In this document: positions 12,834 to 20,821 of the stretch, piece after piece
Numbering within the stretch: the stretch's first letter is position 1
Layout of the letters: each line of letters opens with the position of its first letter
Source: HK-STAS-PATE-34 sp031973435
GTDB lineage: Bacteria > Patescibacteriota > Minisyncoccia > Phycocordibacterales > UBA9973
DNA length: 38,497 nucleotides
NCBI GenBank assembly: GCA_031973435.1
Contig: DALYDA010000005.1
Location: forward strand, 1 to 38,497
Direction: 5' to 3'
Notes under the pieces: generated by a model
Database searches by the model: none
The model's input: the letters and a program-made list of their open reading frames with translations, nothing else
Told to the model about the DNA's origin: nothing
Made by a program: the position numbers and the translations under genes

Positions 12834-14591
12834 TTAGATCATTTTTTCCTTTTTCAAAAGTTTTTCTAGATTCTTGATATCTTCCTCTATGGACTTGAGT
12901 CCTTCTTCAAAGAACTTTGGATCTCTTGTGTCTAGTCCACATTTTTTGAAAATATCTTCTGGTGACATACTTTCTCCAGATGAAAGAAACGCTTTTATGT
13001 TTTTTATAAAACTAGGATCCTCTTTGTACTTCTTGTACAAGACTTTCGAGATGAGTTGCCCGTAAGCATATGAGTAAACATAGAAGAAATTTCTGATATG
13101 AGACCAATATACGAAAAAGTAACCGTCTTCTTCGCGGAGCTTGAAGTTTGGCCCAAGGTACGCAAGCATATGCTTGTTCATCATTTTTGCAAGTTCTTCC
13201 TTAGAAAGATTACCCTTTTCTCTTATAGTTTTATGCATCTCCAACTCGAAGTTGAAACATGCAATCTGTCTAAATATAGTTCCTATGTCATCATAAACTC
13301 GATTGAAAAGCGCCAATGCTTTTTCTTTATTGTTTAGTCTTCCAAGCATTTCTTCAAAAGCAAAGTTCTCAAACAAAGTACTAGCAACTTCTGCTACAGA
13401 AATAGTGTGATCTGCATACATAGGAGGTTGATGTCTCTGAGAGTATTCAGCATGGATTGAGTGTCCCATCTCGTGTGCGAGAGTCATGACAGAATCGAAA
13501 CCTTCTGTATAATTGGACAATACAAAAGTAGGACGCGAAACATCAGAAGAGCAGTATGCACCACCTGTTTTACCTTTCTTAGGATATACATCTATCTGCC
13601 CATTCTTCAAGTAGTTTTGAAATATATCCGCAAAATCACTATCTACACTAGCAAAACTTTTTGTAATTATGCTCACAGCTTCTTCAAAAGGAATCTTTTT
13701 TGTTATATTTCCTACCGCCACACCTTTGTCGCAATAGCGAAGCTTTGGAAGTTTCATCACTTTTCGCTTTAGTGCATAAAATCTATGAGATATTGGGAAT
13801 GCCTTTGTCACTTGGGACACCAAGTTTACAACTGACTCTTCTTCATTTTCATAATTTAGCACAGTGCTACTATATGGCTCTTTAAATCCTCGGAGTTCGT
13901 CATTTATTTTCTTGTCTATGACAATAGCGTTTAGTTCCTGCTCTGAAAAATATGAACAGTCCTTTAGTGTCTCTAATATCTTGTCATCTAGTGCATATCG
14001 ATCCTTCTGTGGTAATTCTCTTATACGGTTTACTGCTTCTCCTACAGAATAGGTATTCTTCTTGTAGTGTATTTCCTTTCCATTGAGAAGTTTCTCCCCT
14101 CCATCTACCCACAAATTACGAGAGGTCTGAGACTTTAGATTCATTATTTTCTCCTCTGGTTCTGAAAGTTTGTGTTTCTTGGAAATGAAAATTCTTTCAA
14201 AAAAATACTTGTACTTAGAGAACTTAGGATCAGCCAAAATCTCGCTTTGTTTTTTTTCATCAAAGTCTGCTAGTGACAATGTATAAAAAATCAACTTATT
14301 TGAAGTCTTTACAACTCTTTGGAAATAATTATTTTTTAATGCATTCGCCTTTTTGTTTGCTGTGTCTAGATCCAATAGAAAATAGAAGTAATATAGTGGG
14401 CTTCGAAGTAATGCAAGTTTTTCGTAGTCATTCAACGACAAAAGAAGGCTATTTTTATCCTTTAGATACTCTTTGCCTTTGTATTTTTTTGCAAAGGCCT
14501 CATATGCGCTCTCCATTTTCCTCATATCAGACTCTATTTTTGGGTCATCAATAGAACTATATAAGAGAGCTAGATTCCATTTTGTTTTCAT
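12834..14591 (-). CDS. pepF: Oligoendopeptidase F (M3B metallopeptidase)
   Basis: 585 residues. Zinc site HEMGH at 373-377 (TLAHEMGHSIHAEYSQR) with the third ligand Glu401 in the SVAEVASTLFE segment, the standard M3 arrangement. The N-terminal helical domain begins KWNLALLYSS, typical of PepF (usually WDLSxLY). The conserved C-terminal YxYAYG segment (VYSYAYGQLISKVLYK) is present. It should cleave oligopeptides of about 6-17 residues in the cytoplasm, for peptide recycling in an organism that likely imports peptides. It is monocistronic, with the pseudoknot element's promoter after it. A TATTAT-like -10 lies about 30 bases upstream. Confidence 0.95.
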   Translation of the reverse strand: MKTKWNLALLYSSIDDPKIESDMRKMESAYEAFAKKYKGKEYLKDKNSLLLSLNDYEKLALLRSPLYYFYFLLDLDTANKKANALKNNYFQRVVKTSNKLIFYTLSLADFDEKKQSEILADPKFSKYKYFFERIFISKKHKLSEPEEKIMNLKSQTSRNLWVDGGEKLLNGKEIHYKKNTYSVGEAVNRIRELPQKDRYALDDKILETLKDCSYFSEQELNAIVIDKKINDELRGFKEPYSSTVLNYENEEESVVNLVSQVTKAFPISHRFYALKRKVMKLPKLRYCDKGVAVGNITKKIPFEEAVSIITKSFASVDSDFADIFQNYLKNGQIDVYPKKGKTGGAYCSSDVSRPTFVLSNYTEGFDSVMTLAHEMGHSIHAEYSQRHQPPMYADHTISVAEVASTLFENFAFEEMLGRLNNKEKALALFNRVYDDIGTIFRQIACFNFELEMHKTIREKGNLSKEELAKMMNKHMLAYLGPNFKLREEDGYFFVYWSHIRNFFYVYSYAYGQLISKVLYKKYKEDPSFIKNIKAFLSSGESMSPEDIFKKCGLDTRDPKFFEEGLKSIEEDIKNLEKLLKKEKMI

Positions 14592-14634
14592 TTTTAACTA
14601 CAACTTAATAACTTTTATAATACTTATACACTAC

Positions 14635-15108
14635 CTACTTGAGCTGACTTTCGTCATAAAACTTCATCTTTCGGAACTTCTGTTCTACTGACCACAAGAC
14701 CACGAATATAAACAAAGTTATGATTGTGGCATATATGGCAAGTGCATATAGAGCAAATCCACATGCTATACCGATACCTGCTGCGACCCAAATACTAGAA
14801 GCTGTTGTAACTCCTGCGACTTGGTTGTCTCTCATAAATATTATACCTGCACCAAGGAACCCAACACCAGCAACCACTTGTGAAGCCATACGCATAGGGT
14901 CTACACCTGCACCCACTCCGCTTGATTGCATAAAGTATTCAGATATTGCAACGAAAAGCGCTGCGCCCAAAGACACAAGAGCACATGTTCTCATTCCTGC
15001 AGTTTTGTGGGCCAATGTTCGCTCTGTTCCGATGATCATTCCACAGATCATAGCTATCACAAGTCTAAGAACCAAATCCAAAGTTGTATAGTCAAAAAAG
15101 TTTTCCAT
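14635..15108 (-). CDS. MgtC/SapB family membrane protein
   Basis: About 157 residues. Four to five hydrophobic helices and the MgtC-family signatures: IGTERTLAHKTAGMRTCALVSLGAALF near the N-terminus and ASQVVAGVGFLGAGIIF in the middle, then TTASSIWVAAGIGIACG. Family members act in magnesium adaptation or modulate the F1Fo ATPase; the ATPase genes are 13 kb away. It has only the membrane domain, with no C-terminal ACT-like domain. The ATG at 15108 is chosen over a longer frame to 15165, because the latter overlaps mnmA and a -10 box (TGTTACAAT) stands exactly 6 bases upstream of 15108. Confidence 0.88.
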   Translation of the reverse strand: MENFFDYTTLDLVLRLVIAMICGMIIGTERTLAHKTAGMRTCALVSLGAALFVAISEYFMQSSGVGAGVDPMRMASQVVAGVGFLGAGIIFMRDNQVAGVTTASSIWVAAGIGIACGFALYALAIYATIITLFIFVVLWSVEQKFRKMKFYDESQLK

Positions 15109-15114
15109 AAAAAT

Positions 15115-15123
15115 ATTGTAACA
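15115..15123 (-). promoter_or_regulatory. Extended -10 promoter of the MgtC gene, leaderless
   Basis: Minus strand TGTTACAAT; -10 at 15115-15120, with the ATG 6 bases later. It lies over the stop region of mnmA. Confidence 0.65.
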
Positions 15124-15134
15124 CAAGTATATAT

Positions 15135-16214
15135 CTACGCGTCTACTATACCCCCACCTATACATATTTCACCATCGTAAATTACAGATGATTGTCCAAG
15201 TGCAATATTTGGAAATGCCTTTACAGGAGTAAGGGTCATACCTTTTTTCCTCTCGTCATTTTTTACTTTACATGGGAAATATTCTCCGTGATAACGGAAC
15301 TGGACATCATAAACTTTATTATTATCTATCTTTGTTCGTAGCACTGGGCTCGAAAGCAAAATTTCTTTTACTTCTATTTTATTTTCAAATGATTCCTTAG
15401 TTCTATTAGAGACTGTTATAGTATTTTTATTTACATCCTTTTCTACGACGTAATATGGCGACTCGTTGTCAGACTTTTCAGTAATAACAAAGCCATGCCT
15501 TTCTCCTATAGTAAAGAAAACAGATCCATCGTGGTGGCCGATTACCTTTCCCTCAGCATTTATTACATTTCCGGGTGTTTCTTCTATGTAATGTTTCAAG
15601 AATTCCCGCATGTTTATAGGACCGAGAAAACATACTCCTTGGCTGTCTTTTTTCTTTGCGTTAGATAGTCCGATTTTCTTGGCTATTTTTCTAACTTCCT
15701 CTTTTTGCATATCACCCACAGGAAAAAGTATGTGATCAAGTTCTTCTTGCTTAAGTGTCCAGAGGAAATATGTTTGATCCTTACTTTCGTCTGTCCCCTT
15801 TAAGAATTCATAATTGGGCGAAATTCTCGCATAGTGTCCTGTAGCTATTGCATCTGCTCCATGAGACTTTGCAAACTGCCAAAATACACCGAACTTTACC
15901 TCTCGATTGCACATTACATCAGGATTTGGTGTCCTTCCTTTTTTATACTCTTCAATCATATAGTCTGCTACACCTTTTTTGTAGGCATCCTCAGCGTCGC
16001 ATTCCATATATGGCACATCGAGCTCAGCGCATACTCTCATAGCGTCTCTCCTCTCGTCTTTCCATGTACAATCAACAAAATCTGGACTCCAGGTGCGAAT
16101 AAAGACACCAGTAACATCGTGTCCTGCCTTTTTTAGCAAATACAAAGAAACAGAGCTGTCCACTCCTCCAGAAACTCCGACAAAAATTTTCCTCTTTTTA
16201 GTATCCGATTTCAC
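15135..16214 (-). CDS. mnmA: tRNA 2-thiouridine(34) synthase MnmA
   Basis: 359 residues. ATP-pyrophosphatase that adenylates and thiolates U34 of tRNA Lys, Glu and Gln. PP-loop SGGVDSS at 15-21. The two catalytic cysteines are present: Cys102 in NPDVMCNREVKFG and Cys195 in SQGVCFLG. The central GHYAR (126-130) and the C-terminal beta domain (VQFRYHGEYFPCKV, then LGQSSVIYDGEICIGGG) fit the family. The start codon is GTG at 16214, 7 bases after a TGCTAGTAT extended -10 box, again leaderless. Its target could include the tRNA-Glu genes, although the one here has a CUC anticodon rather than UUC. Confidence 0.96.
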   Translation of the reverse strand: MKSDTKKRKIFVGVSGGVDSSVSLYLLKKAGHDVTGVFIRTWSPDFVDCTWKDERRDAMRVCAELDVPYMECDAEDAYKKGVADYMIEEYKKGRTPNPDVMCNREVKFGVFWQFAKSHGADAIATGHYARISPNYEFLKGTDESKDQTYFLWTLKQEELDHILFPVGDMQKEEVRKIAKKIGLSNAKKKDSQGVCFLGPINMREFLKHYIEETPGNVINAEGKVIGHHDGSVFFTIGERHGFVITEKSDNESPYYVVEKDVNKNTITVSNRTKESFENKIEVKEILLSSPVLRTKIDNNKVYDVQFRYHGEYFPCKVKNDERKKGMTLTPVKAFPNIALGQSSVIYDGEICIGGGIVDA

Positions 16215-16271
16215 AAAAAGTATACTAGCATAAAATATAAAAATCTCTCTAACGACAAAAAAACTGTATAA

Positions 16272-16829
16272 CTACAAAGCCATCAATTTTTTGTAGAGTT
16301 CAAATGTCGCTCGTGCGTCTGAAAGTGCAGTATGTGCATTTTTATTTTCTATTTTAAAAGTTTCGCAAAGCGCCCTAAGGGAGAAACGTGTTATGTCACC
16401 TTTCTTACTTGCTTTCGCATATGCGATAGAGATAGTGTCTAGTTTGTGATAGTGAAGTTTGTTTTCCACATGAGACATGGCGAATGCCTTTTCCAAGAAG
16501 GCAAAGTCATAACATATATTGTGAGCGACCATTATCGCATCCTTGCATTTCTCTGAGAAAAATTTTAATCCTTCCGGCAATGTATATGCAAATATCCAGT
16601 CTGCCTCGGCATAACCGTTGATACGAAGTGATACAGGATCAGCTTGGGTTATATCAGTTGGTTTGATTTTGATATCGAACTCCTCGAGTACTTCGTACTC
16701 TAGACTTTTGTCTTCGAGTGTTCTTTGCATAACCAAAACACACCCGATCTCTATGATTTCGTGTTTTTGAATATCGAGACCAGTAGTCTCTGTGTCTATG
16801 AAAGCCAATTTTATTTCATCTTTTTGCAT
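16272..16829 (-). CDS. DnaQ-like 3'-5' exonuclease (DEDDh)
   Basis: 185 residues, a single exonuclease domain. ExoI motif FIDTETTG (Asp12, Glu14), ExoII motif HNICYDFAFLEKAF, and ExoIII with HTALSDARATFELY (His and Asp of the DEDDh type). It could serve as the epsilon proofreading subunit or a general nuclease; it lacks the C-terminal polymerase-binding extension, so the role is open. Its ATG overlaps the mltG stop region directly (mltG TAA then ATG), so it is translated as the distal gene of the DUF8128-mltG-dnaQ operon. Confidence 0.88.
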   Translation of the reverse strand: MQKDEIKLAFIDTETTGLDIQKHEIIEIGCVLVMQRTLEDKSLEYEVLEEFDIKIKPTDITQADPVSLRINGYAEADWIFAYTLPEGLKFFSEKCKDAIMVAHNICYDFAFLEKAFAMSHVENKLHYHKLDTISIAYAKASKKGDITRFSLRALCETFKIENKNAHTALSDARATFELYKKLMAL

Positions 16830-17786
16830 TTACTTTAAATATTTATTTTTATTTTCTATGTGTCCATCAAAACTAGATGCATAGTGTATCACACCATCGT
16901 TTCCATGTAGATAGTAAAGATATTTCGAATCTACCGGCGAGAGTACAGCCAAAATCGTTTCTATTCCAGGGTTCGACAATGGATCTGGAGGAAGGCCTCG
17001 ATATACATATGTGTTCCAAGGCTCATCTGTCTTAAGGTCTGACAAGGTTAGCTCTGAACTAGTCTTTCCCAGATATACATAAAATGGAGCATCTACCTGT
17101 AGAGCCATGCCTATTTCCATTCTATTGAAAAGTATCCCTGCAACAACTGGCCTTTCTTCACCAGAATTTGTCTCGCTCTCAAGAATTGAAGCCATTACTA
17201 AAATGTCATTTATTTCATCTTGAGTCTTTCCAACAAACAAATCTTTAGTCTTCTCGGCATAATTCTCATACAATGCATTTATCACTGCATCTGTACTATC
17301 TGTTTCTAGTAAAAAATATGTGTCGGGGAAAAGCATGCCATTTTTGTCATTCGCAAGCGCTAGGAACTCCTCCTTTTTACAATTCTTTAGTTCTGAAGCA
17401 CATTTTTCTGCGATGTCGTTTGTGGTAGTACCTTCTGGAACAACGAACTTTATCTTCTCTACCCCATAATCACTATTTATAAAACGTTTCGCGACCGACA
17501 CAACAGTAAGCGGGTTTTTGAATACATATGTACCTGAACTTATATTTGCATCCTTTCCAGATAACCTGATTACCAAATAGAAAAATTCTTTTGAGCGAAC
17601 AATGTTTTCTTCCTTTAAAAGTGAACTTAGACTCTTTATGCTTTGTCCTTTTTTGAATTCTATTTCTGTATTACTAACAAAGTCTTTTGGTGCGAATCCT
17701 AGTATGGAAACAGCCAACACAACAAATACAAATAAAAAAACTATAAACGAAGCATATTTATTTGTGCTCCCTTTGGGATAAGACAT
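16830..17786 (-). CDS. mltG: Endolytic peptidoglycan transglycosylase MltG
   Basis: 318 residues. A single N-terminal membrane helix (about 14-31), a LysM-like subdomain (FKKGQSIKSLSSLLKEENIV, about 44-63), then the catalytic YceG domain. The catalytic Glu203 lies in VMASILESETNSGEER. The typical substrate-groove segment LPPDPLSNPG and the C-terminal YASSFDGHIENKNKY are present. It cuts nascent glycan strands and sets their length at the outer face of the membrane. It starts 3 bases after the DUF8128-like gene. Together with mreB, ftsA and ftsZ it implies a peptidoglycan wall. Confidence 0.95.
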   Translation of the reverse strand: MSYPKGSTNKYASFIVFLFVFVVLAVSILGFAPKDFVSNTEIEFKKGQSIKSLSSLLKEENIVRSKEFFYLVIRLSGKDANISSGTYVFKNPLTVVSVAKRFINSDYGVEKIKFVVPEGTTTNDIAEKCASELKNCKKEEFLALANDKNGMLFPDTYFLLETDSTDAVINALYENYAEKTKDLFVGKTQDEINDILVMASILESETNSGEERPVVAGILFNRMEIGMALQVDAPFYVYLGKTSSELTLSDLKTDEPWNTYVYRGLPPDPLSNPGIETILAVLSPVDSKYLYYLHGNDGVIHYASSFDGHIENKNKYLK

Positions 17787-17789
17787 AGA

Positions 17790-19049
17790 CTATATAGGCA
17801 AGTTAGATGGCGCTGCTGACTTTTGTGACTCAGATCTTGCCAGAGTTGGAGTTTCAAGCACTCTACCTGGGAAGTGATAGATTGTTGCTAACTCCTCTGT
17901 TGTAAGAACAAAAGGCTTCTTGCGAAACGGTGAATAGAAATATCCTCTTTTCTTGTATGCGTCCAAGATAGAGCTTTTTAGAAGATGTGACTTGTTTCCA
18001 CTGAAATCATCCCATGGGTAGTCAAATCCAGTAGCAGTGCTCGGCTCAACCTCAAAACCATTCATAGAAGGTGAGTTGAACTGCCTAATCACACTTGTAA
18101 CTCCTGGGATGATGTTTGGATCGAAGTTTTCTTTGGGAGCAAGATAGATTATTCGCATACCAGAATCGAAACCGTACTTGTTTGCAGCACGCTCTAGTGC
18201 AGCAATAATAAACTTCTGGCCTTCTGTGAGCTGGTATTCCTTTCTTTTTGTTTTATCTGGATTCTCGATCTCCCTTATCGCTTCTTTTAGAATATTGTCG
18301 ATCTCCTTTTTAGTTTCCTCTACCCATTTTTGTTTTGCAAAAAAGCCATCCTTTTTTGGATCTTTTTTCACCTTGTCATATCTTTCCCAGTTTGCCGGAC
18401 GTATCAGTATTTGTAACCACATTTGTTCTCCTTTTTTTAGAGAACCAAAAAATTCTATCAACGGTGTAATAGGGTCAATTTTTTCATTCTCTTCAAGAGA
18501 TCCTGTTGCCTTGTCGAGTCCATAGTCGATATACGTTTTAATAGGGTATGGATCTGGCTTTGAAAGCTTGAATTCTGTCCCCCAGAGACTCCAAACGCTA
18601 TTCTTTGCATGTTCTGGAACTTGATATACATAATCCTCTCTTTCAAATATCTCAAGTTGTGGGTATTGAGCATACAACTGGGATTCTACAAACCTTCTAA
18701 GTCTTCTTTCTATACGAATAAAAAACTTTACATTCCCGTCGATAGAAACTATCTCGAGCGAATACCAAGAAGGGACCTTTCCCAACCAGTATCTATGGAA
18801 CCATGTTCCGACTCCTCCCGTTTGATACAGTGCTGTAGTGAAAAAAACTTCCATTGCTTGAGGGGATTTGAAAACATCACGAGGTAAACCAATTTCTAGC
18901 AATACCCAGTCGAGACTCATGATATATGATTTTCTAATGTAGTGAATCCACAAATGCCAGCTTATGAAAAGTAATGCAATAGGTAACCAAACAATCGCAG
19001 TCTTTCCAATAAGACGTAGGGATAGATTTAAAACTTCTGTGAAATCCAT
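17790..19049 (-). CDS. DUF8128-like membrane protein, partner of a T4SS-type ATPase
   Basis: About 419 residues. An N-terminal membrane helix (about 8-30 from the chosen start) is followed by a long soluble region. The C-terminus contains LTTEELATIYHFPGRVLE, then TPTLARSESQKSAAPSNLPI. This ending is typical of Patescibacterial proteins that sit before, or are fused to, a VirD4/TraG-type DNA-pumping ATPase of a type IV secretion or pilus-like system. Here the protein stops without the ATPase and the next gene is mltG. The ATG at 19049 is chosen because an extended -10 box lies 9 bases upstream. The family call is from memory of this C-terminal pattern. Confidence 0.65.
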   Translation of the reverse strand: MDFTEVLNLSLRLIGKTAIVWLPIALLFISWHLWIHYIRKSYIMSLDWVLLEIGLPRDVFKSPQAMEVFFTTALYQTGGVGTWFHRYWLGKVPSWYSLEIVSIDGNVKFFIRIERRLRRFVESQLYAQYPQLEIFEREDYVYQVPEHAKNSVWSLWGTEFKLSKPDPYPIKTYIDYGLDKATGSLEENEKIDPITPLIEFFGSLKKGEQMWLQILIRPANWERYDKVKKDPKKDGFFAKQKWVEETKKEIDNILKEAIREIENPDKTKRKEYQLTEGQKFIIAALERAANKYGFDSGMRIIYLAPKENFDPNIIPGVTSVIRQFNSPSMNGFEVEPSTATGFDYPWDDFSGNKSHLLKSSILDAYKKRGYFYSPFRKKPFVLTTEELATIYHFPGRVLETPTLARSESQKSAAPSNLPI

Positions 19050-19058
19050 AGTGTAAAT

Positions 19059-19067
19059 ATTATAACA
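19059..19067 (-). promoter_or_regulatory. Extended -10 promoter of the DUF8128-mltG-dnaQ operon
   Basis: Minus strand TGTTATAAT in the context GTTGTGTTATAAT; -10 at 19059-19064, with the ATG 9 bases later. It directly follows the 19070-19094 hairpin. Confidence 0.7.
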
Positions 19068-19069
19068 CA

Positions 19070-19094
19070 ACAACATCCAAAAAATGGATGTTGT
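19070..19094 (-). terminator. Perfect 9-bp hairpin after the Gmad2-like gene
   Basis: ACAACATCC (19070-19078), 7-base loop, GGATGTTGT (19086-19094). The loop reads ATTTTTT on the minus strand. There is no U-tract after the stem, so this is a probable rather than certain terminator. Confidence 0.55.
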
Positions 19095-19101
19095 ATATAA
19101 G

Positions 19102-19629
19102 CTAGTATTTTACAGGTATAACATGTGTGAGCATCGGATCCTCATCGGCAACTTGTTGATGTTCGACTACGACATACCCGTCATTTTCCCCACCTGTCTC
19201 AGTAAAAGTTATTGTACCTTCAAAATAAACTGGGTCTGCTGTCATCCATTCAGATGTCGCTGACAATATCGCCGTGTTGCCGACCTGTGATCCACTTTCT
19301 AGATCAAAAAGTTTTGCATTTCCTATCACTCCCTCAAATGCACTCCAACCGCAACCATCTGTGTTTCCCTCTATGAGAAGAGGACTTTCGATACTATCAT
19401 TGTCATCGATTGTTGAGAAATATATACCACATGTACTTGTGCCCCCTGGTAGTTCGTTTGTATCAGTTTCCTCTGTGTCAGTTTCTAAAACATTATCAGT
19501 GGTATCTGTATCTATTACAGTTTTTTTGATTGCACTATTTCCTGAGAGCATTCCTACTGCCAAAAGTACAAGCAAGAACCCAACTATTAAAATTACAATA
19601 TTTGTGAATCCTTTGTTATCAATTTTCAT
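19102..19629 (-). CDS. Membrane-anchored Gmad2-like immunoglobulin-fold protein
   Basis: 175 residues. A short N-terminus (MKIDNKGFT) and one hydrophobic helix (about 10-28) are followed by a Thr/Asp-rich linker (about 37-62) and one beta domain. The domain has IESPLLIEGNTDGCGWSAF, then NAKLFDLESG, then ATSEWMTADPVYFEGTITF, and ends LTHVIPVKY, as in the Gmad2 immunoglobulin-like domain (bacterial spore-germination type). Two cysteines (about 67 and 92) may bond. The role is unknown; extracellular display is inferred from the anchor. It is leaderless, with the -10 box 6 bases from the ATG. Confidence 0.7.
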   Translation of the reverse strand: MKIDNKGFTNIVILIVGFLLVLLAVGMLSGNSAIKKTVIDTDTTDNVLETDTEETDTNELPGGTSTCGIYFSTIDDNDSIESPLLIEGNTDGCGWSAFEGVIGNAKLFDLESGSQVGNTAILSATSEWMTADPVYFEGTITFTETGGENDGYVVVEHQQVADEDPMLTHVIPVKY

Positions 19630-19635
19630 AGTAAA

Positions 19636-19664
19636 ATTATACTCCTAAACCTGTACACTGGCAA
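19636..19664 (-). promoter_or_regulatory. Promoter of the Gmad2-like gene, leaderless
   Basis: Minus strand TTGCCA (19659-19664), 17 bp, TATAAT (19636-19641), then 6 bases and the ATG. Confidence 0.75.
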
Positions 19665-19666
19665 AA

Positions 19667-19696
19667 ATAAAAACTCCTCAAATGAGGAGTTTTTAT
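19667..19696 (-). terminator. Bidirectional-looking terminator after the sigma-4/HARE gene
   Basis: AAAAACTCCTC, loop, GAGGAGTTTTT; the stem is flanked by A-rich and T-rich tracts on both sides. It ends one base from the gene's stop codon. Confidence 0.85.
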
Positions 19697-20725
19697 TTAC
19701 GCAACTGTATATAGTCCTTGTTTATTTTTCTTGAAATATTTATTGTTTTGTAGGTTTACCAAGATTGTGTTTCTCTTTAGGTATCTTTCTTTCAAAACTC
19801 GGTCGATTATTTCTTCTTTTGAAAGTGGACCTTCTTTTTTGATGATGTCTTTTATAACATCTCTCACAACACCTTCCTTGTAACCCCAGTCAGATAGTCC
19901 GTACATACCACGTCCGATAAGTACAAATCTTTTATCTTTTATAAGTTCGTTGTGACAAGTTGCTGTGTGACACTTCTTTTCAAATGTGTTCTGTATAGCC
20001 TTTGCTACTTCACGAAAATGCATAGGAGAACCGTGTCTTCTCATCATAAGGTATGCGTAGTCTTTGATACCACGAGTTTTTATATTTGGAGATTCAGACT
20101 TACCCCATTCACCTAGTGGGTTTCGGTCTATTGTTTTTGAAAGAGATAGCCATCTTTTTGCAAGTTCTTCATTTCTGTATTCACTTGCTACGCCCTTTAG
20201 TTCTTCTAGGAACTTTGTAACCATGTCAGGTTCTGAAAGTATTTCTTCATCTGAAAGAGACTCGTAAAGACTTTTTATAGATTCATGCACAACCTCTGCT
20301 GTAGCCTTGTCTACTGTCCATCGTGCTCTCATATGATCATCTTCCTTGAACTTGTGAAATGCATCTCCTAGAACCAAATAAAAATGTACGTGGTTTTGAG
20401 TTACAGCATCCTTTGAAACATGAGAAAGTAGTTCATCTTCTCCTACCAAAACTCCAAGCTCTTTTACAAGACTGTGAAGCTCTTCAAAAGTTTGTGCCTC
20501 AGCCTTATAAGTATCACTTTTTCTTATAAGAGCGATAGCAGCATTTTCAATCTGTCGAACACGCTCACGTGTAATACCGTAAGTTTCTCCTATAGATTCA
20601 AGTGTCTTTCGCTCTCCGTCGTCTAGACCGAAGCGAGAAACTATAACATCATAAGCGCGATCCTGAAGTGGTGAAAGGATGCGTTTTGTTACTTGTTTTG
20701 GTTTAAATGAAATAATTGTGGCCAT
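19697..20725 (-). CDS. Sigma-70 region 4 / HARE-HTH protein
   Basis: 342 residues. The N-terminus is a sigma-70 region 4 helix-turn-helix: LSPLQDRAYDVIVSRFGL (18-35), then LESIGETYGITRERVRQIE (43-61). There is no region 2, so it cannot bind the -10 element as a sigma factor does. The middle is helical. The C-terminus has a HARE-HTH (HB1/RpoE-delta-like) winged domain: RHGSPMHFREVAKAI, then DKRFVLIGRGMYGLSDWGY (about 229-283), and a second winged-helix-like stretch to the end. It is probably a transcription regulator that touches the -35 region or RNA polymerase. A TATAAT lies about 35 bases upstream of the ATG, so this gene has a longer leader containing AGGAG, far (about 17 bases) from the start. 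Confidence 0.75.
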   Translation of the reverse strand: MATIISFKPKQVTKRILSPLQDRAYDVIVSRFGLDDGERKTLESIGETYGITRERVRQIENAAIALIRKSDTYKAEAQTFEELHSLVKELGVLVGEDELLSHVSKDAVTQNHVHFYLVLGDAFHKFKEDDHMRARWTVDKATAEVVHESIKSLYESLSDEEILSEPDMVTKFLEELKGVASEYRNEELAKRWLSLSKTIDRNPLGEWGKSESPNIKTRGIKDYAYLMMRRHGSPMHFREVAKAIQNTFEKKCHTATCHNELIKDKRFVLIGRGMYGLSDWGYKEGVVRDVIKDIIKKEGPLSKEEIIDRVLKERYLKRNTILVNLQNNKYFKKNKQGLYTVA

Positions 20726-20821
20726 AATAAATATTAATTAATTCTCCTTCAAATAATTATATTCTGATAGTATCACTTAGTTGAGAATAAGTCAAATATG
20801 TTGTCTAGAGTAGTTTTTGTC

